Assembly: GCA_035506295.1 (NCBI GenBank)
Contig: DATJPR010000215.1
Location: 1-19,355 of the forward strand
From: DATJPR01 sp035506295
GTDB lineage: Bacteria; Bacteroidota; Ignavibacteria; UBA10030; UBA6906
Reading direction: 5' to 3'
DNA: 19,355 nucleotides
The position numbers and the translations under genes were made by a program. Under the pieces are notes generated by a model. That model saw nothing but the letters and a program-made list of their open reading frames with translations, did not search any database and was not told where the DNA came from. Positions within the stretch are counted from its first letter, which is position 1; every line of letters begins with the position of its first letter. This document shows, piece after piece, positions 1 through 6,424 of this stretch.

Positions 1-441
1 GCCCTGTTCGCCACCGCACCAGACATCGTATCCCGAACCGGCATCGACCGTCAGAAGGGGAGGTGAAGGAGGCGGTACGAGCGCCTCCCATCCGGAGCCG
101 GAGTTGCTCAGGACGAGCGCGGAGTCGCCGATGCCGCCGACAGCCCAGACATCGAAAGGCCCGGCCGTGACAATGCCATGGAGATATGACGGTGAGGGAT
201 AGACTTGGGAGGTTGTCCAGTGCGCTCCGTCGAATCGGAGAATGACCGCCTCGGAATCCACGGTCGTGCCTACCGCGTACAGCGCGGCTTCTGCCTGACC
301 ATCGAGCCCCGTCAGGATCAACGGTGCGCCGGTGTTCGTTAAGGTGTCCGAAGACCAGTGCAGTTCGTTGAGATTCCGGGAATGGGCATCGGAGAAGATC
401 CGCGCTCGATCCTCGCAGGAGCAGAGAACCAGCGCGAGCAA
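1..441 (-). CDS. Probable lipoprotein with propeller-like repeats, 3' end outside window
   Basis: Minus-strand reading is open from inside the end of the preceding regulator gene to the window edge. Directly after that gene's stop the frame encodes a hydrophobic stretch, KLPALLCACLLALVLCSC, ending in a lipobox-like LCSC, then a polar secreted-type sequence. Further on come spaced repeats: AVGTTVDSEAVILRFDGAHW, then DVWAVGG...ALVLSNSGSGW, then DVWCGGEQG. Spaced DVWAVG / G..W units are typical of beta-propeller-like repeats in bacterial surface lipoproteins (family knowledge). The start is unresolved. There is no ATG in frame. TTG at 441 leaves only eight residues before the Cys, while the next upstream start, GTG at 562-564, would overlap the regulator by about 98 bases and add a long basic tail. 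A sequencing indel or unusual start is possible. Its position at the end of a motility operon does not prove a motility role. Confidence 0.6.
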   Translation of the reverse strand, partial: MLALVLCSCEDRARIFSDAHSRNLNELHWSSDTLTNTGAPLILTGLDGQAEAALYAVGTTVDSEAVILRFDGAHWTTSQVYPSPSYLHGIVTAGPFDVWAVGGIGDSALVLSNSGSGWEALVPPPSPPLLTVDAGSGYDVWCGGEQG

Positions 442-466
442 GCACGCGCACAGGAGCGCCGGGAGC

Positions 467-1657
467 TTACTGTGTAAAGTACACGTAGATCCCGCTGAGG
501 ACCGGATCCTTCTGATGGTGGGTCTGGATCCAGTTGATGTGCGATTGCGTAAGCTTCGTGTCACGGGGAAGAAGTTTGATCCCTTTCGCGGTGCAGATGT
601 CCGCCGCGGTCACCATTCCCTCTTCAATACTTCCGATCGCCACCTGCTTCTTCCCCTGCATCCATGCAGGGTCCGACAACGTGGTAATATACTCAATCGT
701 TCCCTGAACGACAAAAGGATCAAGCGTCGTCCCGCGCAGATGATCCAGCTCCTCGCTGATCTGGACGGGCGTGGCGTTGATCGGCATTTGCTCGAGGACG
801 TTGACCATCCGGAGGATCCTCGCACCCAGAGGGATCTGTTTGCCGCGAAGATGATCGGGACTTCCCGTCCCGTCGAAATTCTCCAACTGGTGCTTGATCA
901 ACGAAGCGACGTGCCCGAGCTGCGGGATGCGGGAGACCAGCATATGGCCGTAGGTCGGGAATTGCATCAGGGTCTCTTTTTGTTCGCCGCTGAGTTGGAC
1001 AACGCCATGGCCCAGGACATCATCGGGCATGACGATTTTGCCGATCTCGTGGATGCGCGCGGCGAGAACGAGGGCGGTGAGCGATTCCTTCTCCAGCTCC
1101 AGTTTTTCACCGAGCCAGCGAGCGAGCGTACACGCCCTCTCGGACCGGGGAAAGGCGTCCGGGACGCGCAGTTCGATAATGTGCGTGATAAGATGCATGA
1201 TCCCGCCCAGGCTCTCGTGAAGGGCGGCGTTCAATTCCTCGAGGCGATCCTTGTCGTTCTTCAGCTGGTCGCCCAACCGCTTGATGCGAAGCAGCGCGCG
1301 GACGCGGGAATGGAGTTCCTCCGGGTTGAACGGCTTCGTGATGTAGTCATCGGCGCCGAGGTCCAGCCCCTTGACGATGCTCTCCACCTCCGCCGAAGCG
1401 GTGAGGAGCATCACCATCGACGCGGAGAGCACAGGGTGGGATTTCACCCAGCTGCAGAAATCGAAACCGTCGCGTCCCGGCATATACCGGTCCGTGATGA
1501 TGAGGTCCGGCGAGTGGCGCTCGGCAACGACCATGGCATCTGCGACATTGGTCGCGGTGACCACCCGGAACGCGCCGTCCATTTGAAGGACGTTGGCAAG
1601 GACAAGAAGCGACGCTGGATCGTCATCAACAGCAAGAATCAGAGGTAGTGCGGCCAT
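467..1657 (-). CDS. Response regulator: receiver domain plus degenerate HD-GYP-like domain
   Basis: 396 residues. Receiver domain at about 5-125 has the acidic cluster D11-D13, phospho-acceptor D56 in LIITDRYMPG, T86 and K108 (YITKPF), so it looks able to be phosphorylated. A coiled linker (130-150) leads to an HD-GYP-like domain at about 150-330. HD-GYP enzymes hydrolyse cyclic di-GMP with metals held by an HD pair and later His/Asp residues. Here the HD pair is HE (H203-E204 in IHEIGK), the usual HHE is KHQLE, the GYP signature reads DGTGSP (262-267), and the usual D..DA after ARI is NVLEQM. Catalysis is therefore doubtful, and it may act as a c-di-GMP-responsive or protein-binding output. 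The tail at about 335-396 resembles the C-terminal extension seen in related regulators. It starts 4 bases after the second motB stop, with a GGTGAG ribosome site, which suggests a motor link. Confidence 0.88.
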   Translation of the reverse strand: MAALPLILAVDDDPASLLVLANVLQMDGAFRVVTATNVADAMVVAERHSPDLIITDRYMPGRDGFDFCSWVKSHPVLSASMVMLLTASAEVESIVKGLDLGADDYITKPFNPEELHSRVRALLRIKRLGDQLKNDKDRLEELNAALHESLGGIMHLITHIIELRVPDAFPRSERACTLARWLGEKLELEKESLTALVLAARIHEIGKIVMPDDVLGHGVVQLSGEQKETLMQFPTYGHMLVSRIPQLGHVASLIKHQLENFDGTGSPDHLRGKQIPLGARILRMVNVLEQMPINATPVQISEELDHLRGTTLDPFVVQGTIEYITTLSDPAWMQGKKQVAIGSIEEGMVTAADICTAKGIKLLPRDTKLTQSHINWIQTHHQKDPVLSGIYVYFTQ

Positions 1658-1661
1658 GGTC

Positions 1662-2426
1662 TCACCCGGGACTTCGGAATTTCACAAGGACGCTGATGCG
1701 TCGGTTGGTCACATCGAACGGGTCCTTCGTATTGCGCAGCCGTGTGTCCGCGTAGCCGCGCACCTCATCGACCTGCGACGGTGTCACACCGTTCTTCACG
1801 AGGACCCTGCGCGCGCTGTTTGCGCGTTCAGCGCTCAGTTCAAAATTGGAATATCCGTCGGCGCGGGCGTACGGGCGGCTGTCCGTGTGCCCTTCGACGA
1901 CAAGCTTGTTCGGCAGGGAGTCCACCTGCGCCGCAATAATCCCAAGGACCTCCGCCGCTTCGGGCTTGATGGATGACGTCCCGACATCGAAGAAATAGGA
2001 GTTCGACTCCTCGATCATTTCGATGCGCAGCCCTTCGTCCACAATGTCAAACCGGACCTGCGAGGCCAGCGCCTTGAGGGCGGGAGTCCGTTCGATCTCC
2101 TTGAGGATTTCTTCCCCGAGGTGCTTCAACTTCTCCTGTTGCTTGACGAGATCGGTCATCCCCCCTTCCTCCATCGCGCCGGTGCCGCCATCGAGGGCGC
2201 CCGAGGACCCGCGCGACGACGTGAAGGCACCGGGGTCTTTGAAATATCCCGCGACGGATTCCTTGACCGCCTTGCTCTGACCCACGATCCAGAGGACGAT
2301 GAACAGCGCCATCATCGCGGTCACGAAGTCGGCGTACGCGACCTTCCACGCGCCGCCGTGGTGACCGGCATGCCCGCTTTTCTTCTTGACGATGCGAATC
2401 GGTACGTCTTCGGAATCGGCTTCCAT
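1662..2426 (-). CDS. motB: Stator protein MotB, long E. coli-like class
   Basis: 254 residues. MotB forms the ion channel with MotA and anchors the stator to peptidoglycan. A basic N-terminus (RIVKKKSGHAGHHGGAWK) precedes one membrane helix at about 28-49, with the essential proton-accepting aspartate as D33 in VAYADFVTAMMA. The WKVAYADF context matches the enteric MotB type. The linker at 60-125 contains the plug-like region. An OmpA-like peptidoglycan-binding domain covers about 125-250, with VEGHTDSRPY (177-186), FELSAERA and NRRISVLV. It follows its motA by 9 bases and precedes the response regulator. Tyr at D-2 is the proton-type residue, so proton use is likely but not proven. A second, different motAB pair lies upstream in the same operon. 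Confidence 0.95.
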   Translation of the reverse strand: MEADSEDVPIRIVKKKSGHAGHHGGAWKVAYADFVTAMMALFIVLWIVGQSKAVKESVAGYFKDPGAFTSSRGSSGALDGGTGAMEEGGMTDLVKQQEKLKHLGEEILKEIERTPALKALASQVRFDIVDEGLRIEMIEESNSYFFDVGTSSIKPEAAEVLGIIAAQVDSLPNKLVVEGHTDSRPYARADGYSNFELSAERANSARRVLVKNGVTPSQVDEVRGYADTRLRNTKDPFDVTNRRISVLVKFRSPG

Positions 2427-2435
2427 CGGGTTCGT

Positions 2436-3296
2436 CTATCCGGCTTTCACAGCTTTGATGGCTTTCTCCACCTCCTCGAAGCTGGGCCGGACGTTGCTGA
2501 AGATGACCCGTCGGGAGAATTCGACGACGACAGTGGGCGCGTTGCCTTTGGCGTAGGCGACGACTCCCGCTTTGATACACTCGAAGTACCGCGCCTCGGC
2601 GGCGTTGAGCAGTTCCATGTTGGTCGCGATCGGCTGGATGAAGCCGTACGAAAGCAGCACGCCCAGGAATGTCCCGACGAGCGCCGCCGCCACTTTTTCG
2701 CCTATGACCTCCGGCGGCCCATTGATCGCCTGCATGGTGATCACGATGCCGAGCACCGCCGCCACGATCCCGAGACCCGGCAGCGCGTCGCCGAGTTTCT
2801 GGACCAGGCTGGGGGGCGTTGCGCTTTCCGCATGATGCGTGTCCATGTCCGCGTCCATCATGGATTCGATGTCGTACGGGGGAATTCCGCCGCCCAGCAA
2901 GAGCTTCATCGTGTCGCAAAAGAAGTCCAGCGCGTGATGGTTCTTCAGCAGAAACGCATTCTTGCTGAAGATGGCGCTCTTCTCGGGATTGCCGATGTGC
3001 TGCTCGATGTTGATCAGACCTTCCCTCTTGGCGAGATTGAACAACTCGAATTGCGTCTGAATCAACTTCAGGTATTGGTCCTTCGTATACGGATCGCCTT
3101 TCATGATGCCGCCGATACTCCCGATGAGCCGCTTCAATTGCGGAAGCGGCGTGCCGATCAGGACCGAGCCGATCGCCGCGCCGCCGATGATCAGGAATTC
3201 CGTATACTGGAGGAGAACAGGGAGCGGGCCGCCGTGGAGAACAAACCCTCCCAGCACGCCGATCACCACCACTGCGATGCCGATAATGACGAACAT
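2436..3296 (-). CDS. motA: Stator protein MotA, long E. coli-like class
   Basis: 286 residues, close to the 295 of E. coli MotA. Four membrane helices are visible at about 2-20, 31-50, 171-190 and 202-222, with a large cytoplasmic loop between helices 2 and 3. The prolines P173 (ALPGLGIVAA) and P222 (FIQP) fall at the same numbers as the functionally important prolines of E. coli MotA. K90-R91 and E98 sit where E. coli has the charged pair R90 and E98 that contacts the rotor protein FliG. It pairs with the motB 9 bases downstream and starts 32 bases after csrA, with only a weak AGGGA ribosome site. This MotA clearly differs in length and loop from the other MotA in the window, so they are not recent duplicates. 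Confidence 0.95.
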   Translation of the reverse strand: MFVIIGIAVVVIGVLGGFVLHGGPLPVLLQYTEFLIIGGAAIGSVLIGTPLPQLKRLIGSIGGIMKGDPYTKDQYLKLIQTQFELFNLAKREGLINIEQHIGNPEKSAIFSKNAFLLKNHHALDFFCDTMKLLLGGGIPPYDIESMMDADMDTHHAESATPPSLVQKLGDALPGLGIVAAVLGIVITMQAINGPPEVIGEKVAAALVGTFLGVLLSYGFIQPIATNMELLNAAEARYFECIKAGVVAYAKGNAPTVVVEFSRRVIFSNVRPSFEEVEKAIKAVKAG

Positions 3297-3328
3297 GATT
3301 CCCTATCCGCTGAACCTACGATGGAACG

Positions 3329-3586
3329 CTACTTCGAGGTGCCCGTGTCGCCGCCCCCGAGGTGCGTGAGGCTTGCCGCCACGGCCTTGGCCGATGATCG
3401 ATCCGCGCTTGCGGCGGCGAGATTTTCTTTCTGCGCCTGAACATACAATTCCCCGCGGAACACCCGGACGGAACGCGGGGCTTCGATCCCCAGCTTCACC
3501 TGTCCGTCCTTCACACCAAGGACTCTGACGATGATCTGGTCGCCGATCCGGATGTCTTCGTCCACCTTGCGAGAGAGCACAAGCAT
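3329..3586 (-). CDS. csrA: Carbon storage/translation regulator CsrA with C-terminal extension
   Basis: 85 residues. CsrA is a dimeric RNA-binding protein that blocks translation at GGA motifs; in flagellated bacteria with FliW it represses flagellin mRNA. The core MLVLSRKVDEDIRIG... carries L4, R6 and R44 (VFRGELY), the RNA-contact residues known from E. coli numbering. Length exceeds the E. coli protein (61) and B. subtilis protein (74). The extra Ala/Ser-rich tail at about 58-85 fits the type regulated by FliW, which binds near the C-terminal extension (family knowledge). It starts 3 bases after fliW, behind a very strong ribosome site. The adjacent FliW is its likely antagonist. Confidence 0.96.
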   Translation of the reverse strand: MLVLSRKVDEDIRIGDQIIVRVLGVKDGQVKLGIEAPRSVRVFRGELYVQAQKENLAAASADRSSAKAVAASLTHLGGGDTGTSK

Positions 3587-3589
3587 GGC

Positions 3590-3597
3590 TCACCTCC
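3590..3597 (-). promoter_or_regulatory. Strong ribosome binding site of csrA, possible CsrA target
   Basis: Minus-strand GGAGGTGA lies 3-11 bases before the csrA ATG, within ACAGGGGGGAGGTGAGCC. It contains a GGA over the Shine-Dalgarno element, as CsrA targets do, so autoregulation is conceivable. No clear hairpin presenting the GGA was seen. Confidence 0.55.
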
Positions 3598-4000
3598 CCC
3601 CTGTGGCGCCGGAGGGCGGCACAAGCGGAAACTGGAAGGGAAGCGTCTCGTCATCGAGAATGATCTGCTGTCCCTCGTAGGAGCGCCGGTCGATGACGAT
3701 CGGGCTCCGCAGGTTGACGGTCGATTGCTGCACGTTCGGTTTCAGCGCGGCCAGAACCCAGATCTCGCTGTCCTTACCGAGATGGCCTTCATAGCCGGGC
3801 AGAATCATCCCCGGTTCGAGCATCGGAAAACTCAGGTCCGCGTTTTCGACGGATACCAGCCATCGGAACGGCTCGGAGTCTACGTCGTGCACGATGATAA
3901 AGTTCCTGTACTGCTCGAACCCGAACAACCCCTCGGCAAAATGGATGACCATGTTCTCATCATAGTCCAGGTCGCCGAATTGACGGTTCACCCATTTCAT
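3590..4000 (-). CDS. fliW: Flagellar assembly factor FliW, CsrA antagonist
   Basis: 136 residues, about the usual length. FliW binds either cytoplasmic flagellin or CsrA; when flagellin is exported FliW is released and inhibits CsrA, which permits flagellin translation. Family motifs seen: IHFAEGLFGFEQYRNF (19-34), PFRWLVSVENADLSFPML (44-61), and the C-terminal NLRSPIVIDRRSYEGQQIIL (96-115). The start overlaps the upstream motB stop as ATGA and is preceded by AAGGAGG with a 7-base gap, among the best ribosome sites in the window. Partnership with csrA 3 bases downstream is the standard arrangement, but being flanked on both sides by stator pairs is less usual. Confidence 0.96.
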   Translation of the reverse strand: MKWVNRQFGDLDYDENMVIHFAEGLFGFEQYRNFIIVHDVDSEPFRWLVSVENADLSFPMLEPGMILPGYEGHLGKDSEIWVLAALKPNVQQSTVNLRSPIVIDRRSYEGQQIILDDETLPFQFPLVPPSGATGGR

Positions 4001-4746
4001 TGATGCACCTCCTTCGTGGATTGCGGTTCCGGCCGGACACTGTCGCTCCTTGCCGTGCCATTCCCCGTGAGAATCACGATATCAACACGTCTGTTGCGGG
4101 CCCGGTTCTCCGGGGTGTCATTCGGCACGAGCGGGCGGTACTCGGAGAACCCGACCACGGAGACGCGCTCCGGATTGAGCCCGTGGTGCTGAATCAGATA
4201 ATAACCGACATTGACTGCCCGTGCAACCGAGAGGTGCCAGTTCGACGGGAACAATGGCGTATTGATCGGGACGTTGTCCGTGTGCCCCTCCACCCGGATG
4301 TCGTTCCCGACGCCCCGCAGCACGGTCGCCAGCGAATCGAGAGCGATGAGCGCGCTGCTGATGATTTCCGCACTCCCCGAAGCGAACAGCATCTCTTCCA
4401 TGATGTGGACCGTGATGCCCCGCTCGTTGTAGGAAATGCTGATGGGCAGCTTCTTGTCGTCCAGGTGCAGCGCCGACCGCAGTTCGTCGACAATCTTCTC
4501 CCGCTCCACTTGCACCGACGGCACGGGCGCCTGGACGACGCCGCCGTGACCGGTCATGATCCCCTTCGGACTGCCGAACACCCCCTCCATGGCATTGACA
4601 AATTCCGCGTACTTCCCGGCGTCGATCTTGGACATCGCGTACAGGATCACAAACAGGCCCAGGAGCAGGGTGATCAGATCGGAATAGGTGAGAAGCCACC
4701 GTTCCTCGTTGTCATGACCCCCTTCATGTCGCCCCTTCCGTTTCAT
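3997..4746 (-). CDS. motB: Stator protein MotB, short PomB/B. subtilis-like class
   Basis: 249 residues. A short basic N-terminus is followed by one membrane helix at about 18-39 with the ion-binding aspartate D23 in WLLTYSDLITLLLGLF; the following YAMSKIDAGKY resembles Bacillus-type MotB. A plug/linker region (45-100) leads to an OmpA-like peptidoglycan-binding domain at about 105-228 with VEGHTDNVPI (152-161), NWHLSVARA and NRARNRRVDIVI. The hydrophilic tail (229-249) is Ser/Thr/Pro-rich. It overlaps its motA by 4 bases (ATGA) and fliW by 4 bases (ATGA), so translation is tightly coupled. Tyr at D-2 hints at proton use, but ion choice cannot be settled from sequence alone. Confidence 0.95.
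   Translation of the reverse strand: MKRKGRHEGGHDNEERWLLTYSDLITLLLGLFVILYAMSKIDAGKYAEFVNAMEGVFGSPKGIMTGHGGVVQAPVPSVQVEREKIVDELRSALHLDDKKLPISISYNERGITVHIMEEMLFASGSAEIISSALIALDSLATVLRGVGNDIRVEGHTDNVPINTPLFPSNWHLSVARAVNVGYYLIQHHGLNPERVSVVGFSEYRPLVPNDTPENRARNRRVDIVILTGNGTARSDSVRPEPQSTKEVHQ
4008..4014 (-). promoter_or_regulatory. Strong ribosome binding site of fliW
   Basis: AAGGAGG on the minus strand, 7 bases before the fliW ATG and lying within the last codons of motB. It supports the chosen start and suggests efficient FliW translation on a polycistronic transcript. Confidence 0.75.
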
Positions 4747-5525
4747 TTCGCGTCCACGTCCTGTTCGCTTGCGGGCAGCATGCTGTTTAACCGCGCTTTG
4801 ATGACCGACGGAATCTCCCCCGCCTGGATGGAGAGGATCCCCTCGGTGATCATGTCCATGAAGATGAATTCTTCATGATGGATATGCTTGAGCTTGTCGG
4901 CGATCGGGAGCCAGACGATGTTGGCCATGAAAACGCCCCACAGAGTGGCAATGAAGGCCGACGCAATGTGCCGGATGAGGGTGTTCGCGTCGTCTCCGGC
5001 CGCCGCGAGCGTGGAGATGAGCCCCATGACCGTGCCAATAATCCCCATCGTCGGCGAATATCCTCCCATTTTCTGGAAGATCGCCGCGGACCGCGTGTGT
5101 CGCTCCTCGATGTAGGACACCTCGGTCTCGGCGAGAGAGCGCAGGATCTCCGGTTCGGTGCCGTCGATCGCGAAGCGGAGGATCTTCTTCAGGAACGGAT
5201 TTTCGATCTTGGGGAGCTCGCGCTCGAGCGCCAGCAACCCTTCCTTGCGCGCGATGGTCGAATATCGCACGATGCTCTCGATCGTCTCCTTCACCTCATA
5301 CCGCGGCGGCATGAGGGAAAGCAGCAGCATCTTGCCGACACCGAGGAAATTCTTCAGTGACGTGCCGATCATCGCGGCAGCAAACGTCCCGACGAAGACG
5401 ATCGTCATCGCGGGGAGAAGGATCAACGCTCCGATCTTTCCCCCTTCCAGGAGGAAGGACCCGAACACGGCGCCGATTCCAAGACCCAGACCGGCGGCCG
5501 TCGTTATGTCGAACGACTTGCGCAT
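4743..5525 (-). CDS. motA: Stator protein MotA, short PomA/MotP-like class
   Basis: 260 residues, the length of PomA/MotP-type proteins and 26 shorter than the other MotA here. Four membrane helices lie at about 9-27, 33-53, 155-175 and 187-208. Conserved features include LLPAMTIVFVGTFAAAMIG (helix 2), the cytoplasmic RYSTIARKEGLLALERELP (87-105), the helix 3 motif YSPTMGIIGTVMGLI with P158, and P207 in WLPIADKLK. MotA surrounds the MotB channel helix and transmits torque to FliG. It begins 2 bases after the flgL stop and overlaps motB by 4 bases. The long E. coli-like pair further down the operon suggests two exchangeable stator types. Confidence 0.94.
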   Translation of the reverse strand: MRKSFDITTAAGLGLGIGAVFGSFLLEGGKIGALILLPAMTIVFVGTFAAAMIGTSLKNFLGVGKMLLLSLMPPRYEVKETIESIVRYSTIARKEGLLALERELPKIENPFLKKILRFAIDGTEPEILRSLAETEVSYIEERHTRSAAIFQKMGGYSPTMGIIGTVMGLISTLAAAGDDANTLIRHIASAFIATLWGVFMANIVWLPIADKLKHIHHEEFIFMDMITEGILSIQAGEIPSVIKARLNSMLPASEQDVDAK

Positions 5526-5527
5526 GG

Positions 5528-6424
5528 CTATGACAGATAGTCAAGCAATGATGGCGGCAGAATTTTCGCGGCTGTTTGCAGCGCCGCGTTGAGCATCGTC
5601 TGTCGGTTCGTTAAGTCCAGAGTCGCTTCGGCGACGTCCGTATCACGGGTCGACGACATCAGCGACTGGAGCTGAGTTTCCTGGCTCTGCAAATGTGTCG
5701 ACGTCGTTGTCAGGCTCTGGGAGTATGTCCCGAGCTTGCCCGCCGCCGCCATGAGGGTGGCAGCGGACGTCTTCACTGCCGCCTGGTCGGCAGCCGATGG
5801 AAGCGTCCCCGCCTGGAGATTGTCCCGGACGCGAATCAACAGATCGAACAACGCCGTCCCGCCGAAAGCGTTCGCCCCCGAGGTATTGACCTGCTGGGTT
5901 GCGCCGTCACCGACCGCATAGGTGATCGCGCCGCTATTCCCGGAGTATGTCACCGTGGTTGTTGCGGGAGGCCCCGGGTTGGTCGTGAGGGCGTATGGTG
6001 TTGTGGTTGTCTGTGTCCCACCGAAGAGGGTTTTCCCGTTGAACTGTGTGTTGGCGATGCTGACTGCCTGCTGCAGGATCCCATCCACCTGATTCCCGAG
6101 GGCCACGACGGCCGATGTCTGTTGACCGTTTTCCGCCTGGACGAGAATCTCCTGCACTTGGGTCAGAAGAGAGTTCAGATCATCGAGCGAGGAAGAGGCG
6201 CTGTCAACAAACCCCTGGGCATCGGACACATTCTTCTGGTACTGGGTGTTCCGGTCGAGCGATGCCTGGAGCCGCATGATCGTTTCGGACGCGGCGGGAT
6301 CGTCAGAGACTTTCTGAACACGTTTCCCCGAAGCCAATTGGCCCTGCAGATCGACGATTTTCTCCCGGGCGTTGTTCACCGAGTTGAGAATGTCGTATGC
6401 GATTCTACCTTCGGTTATTCTCAT
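5528..6424 (-). CDS. flgL: Hook-filament junction protein FlgL (HAP3)
   Basis: 298 residues, similar to B. subtilis FlgL. The flagellin-like N-terminal coiled coil starts MRITEGRIAYDILNSVNN and includes LASGKRVQKVSDDPAASE (31-48), a hallmark of FlgL/flagellin proteins. The variable middle is Thr/Gly-rich and exposed (about 150-200). The C-terminal helix (DTDVAEATLDLTNRQTMLNA) completes the paired-coil D0/D1 fold. FlgL sits between FlgK and the filament and is exported with help from FlgN. Its ATG overlaps the flgK TAA (TAATG), so translation is coupled. It directly precedes the first motA. No flagellin gene lies in the window. Confidence 0.95.
   Translation of the reverse strand: MRITEGRIAYDILNSVNNAREKIVDLQGQLASGKRVQKVSDDPAASETIMRLQASLDRNTQYQKNVSDAQGFVDSASSSLDDLNSLLTQVQEILVQAENGQQTSAVVALGNQVDGILQQAVSIANTQFNGKTLFGGTQTTTTPYALTTNPGPPATTTVTYSGNSGAITYAVGDGATQQVNTSGANAFGGTALFDLLIRVRDNLQAGTLPSAADQAAVKTSAATLMAAAGKLGTYSQSLTTTSTHLQSQETQLQSLMSSTRDTDVAEATLDLTNRQTMLNAALQTAAKILPPSLLDYLS

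Noticed and set aside
332..1648. Long plus-strand open frame (438 codons) opposite the response regulator
   Set aside because: Shadow of the GC-rich minus-strand gene; Arg/His/Asp-rich composition, no domain, and the opposite strand has clear receiver motifs.
2047..2919. Minus-strand alternative frame of 290 codons
   Set aside because: Overlaps the true motA and motB frames; Arg/Gly/His-rich composition typical of a shifted frame.
2121..3440. Long plus-strand open frame (439 codons) across motB, motA and csrA
   Set aside because: It spans three well-supported minus-strand genes and shows only biased shadow composition.
4221..4239. Sigma-54-like promoter (TGGCAC...TTGC) on the minus strand inside motB
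   Set aside because: The spacing between the two elements is two bases too long for a sigma-54 promoter and it is buried in coding sequence.
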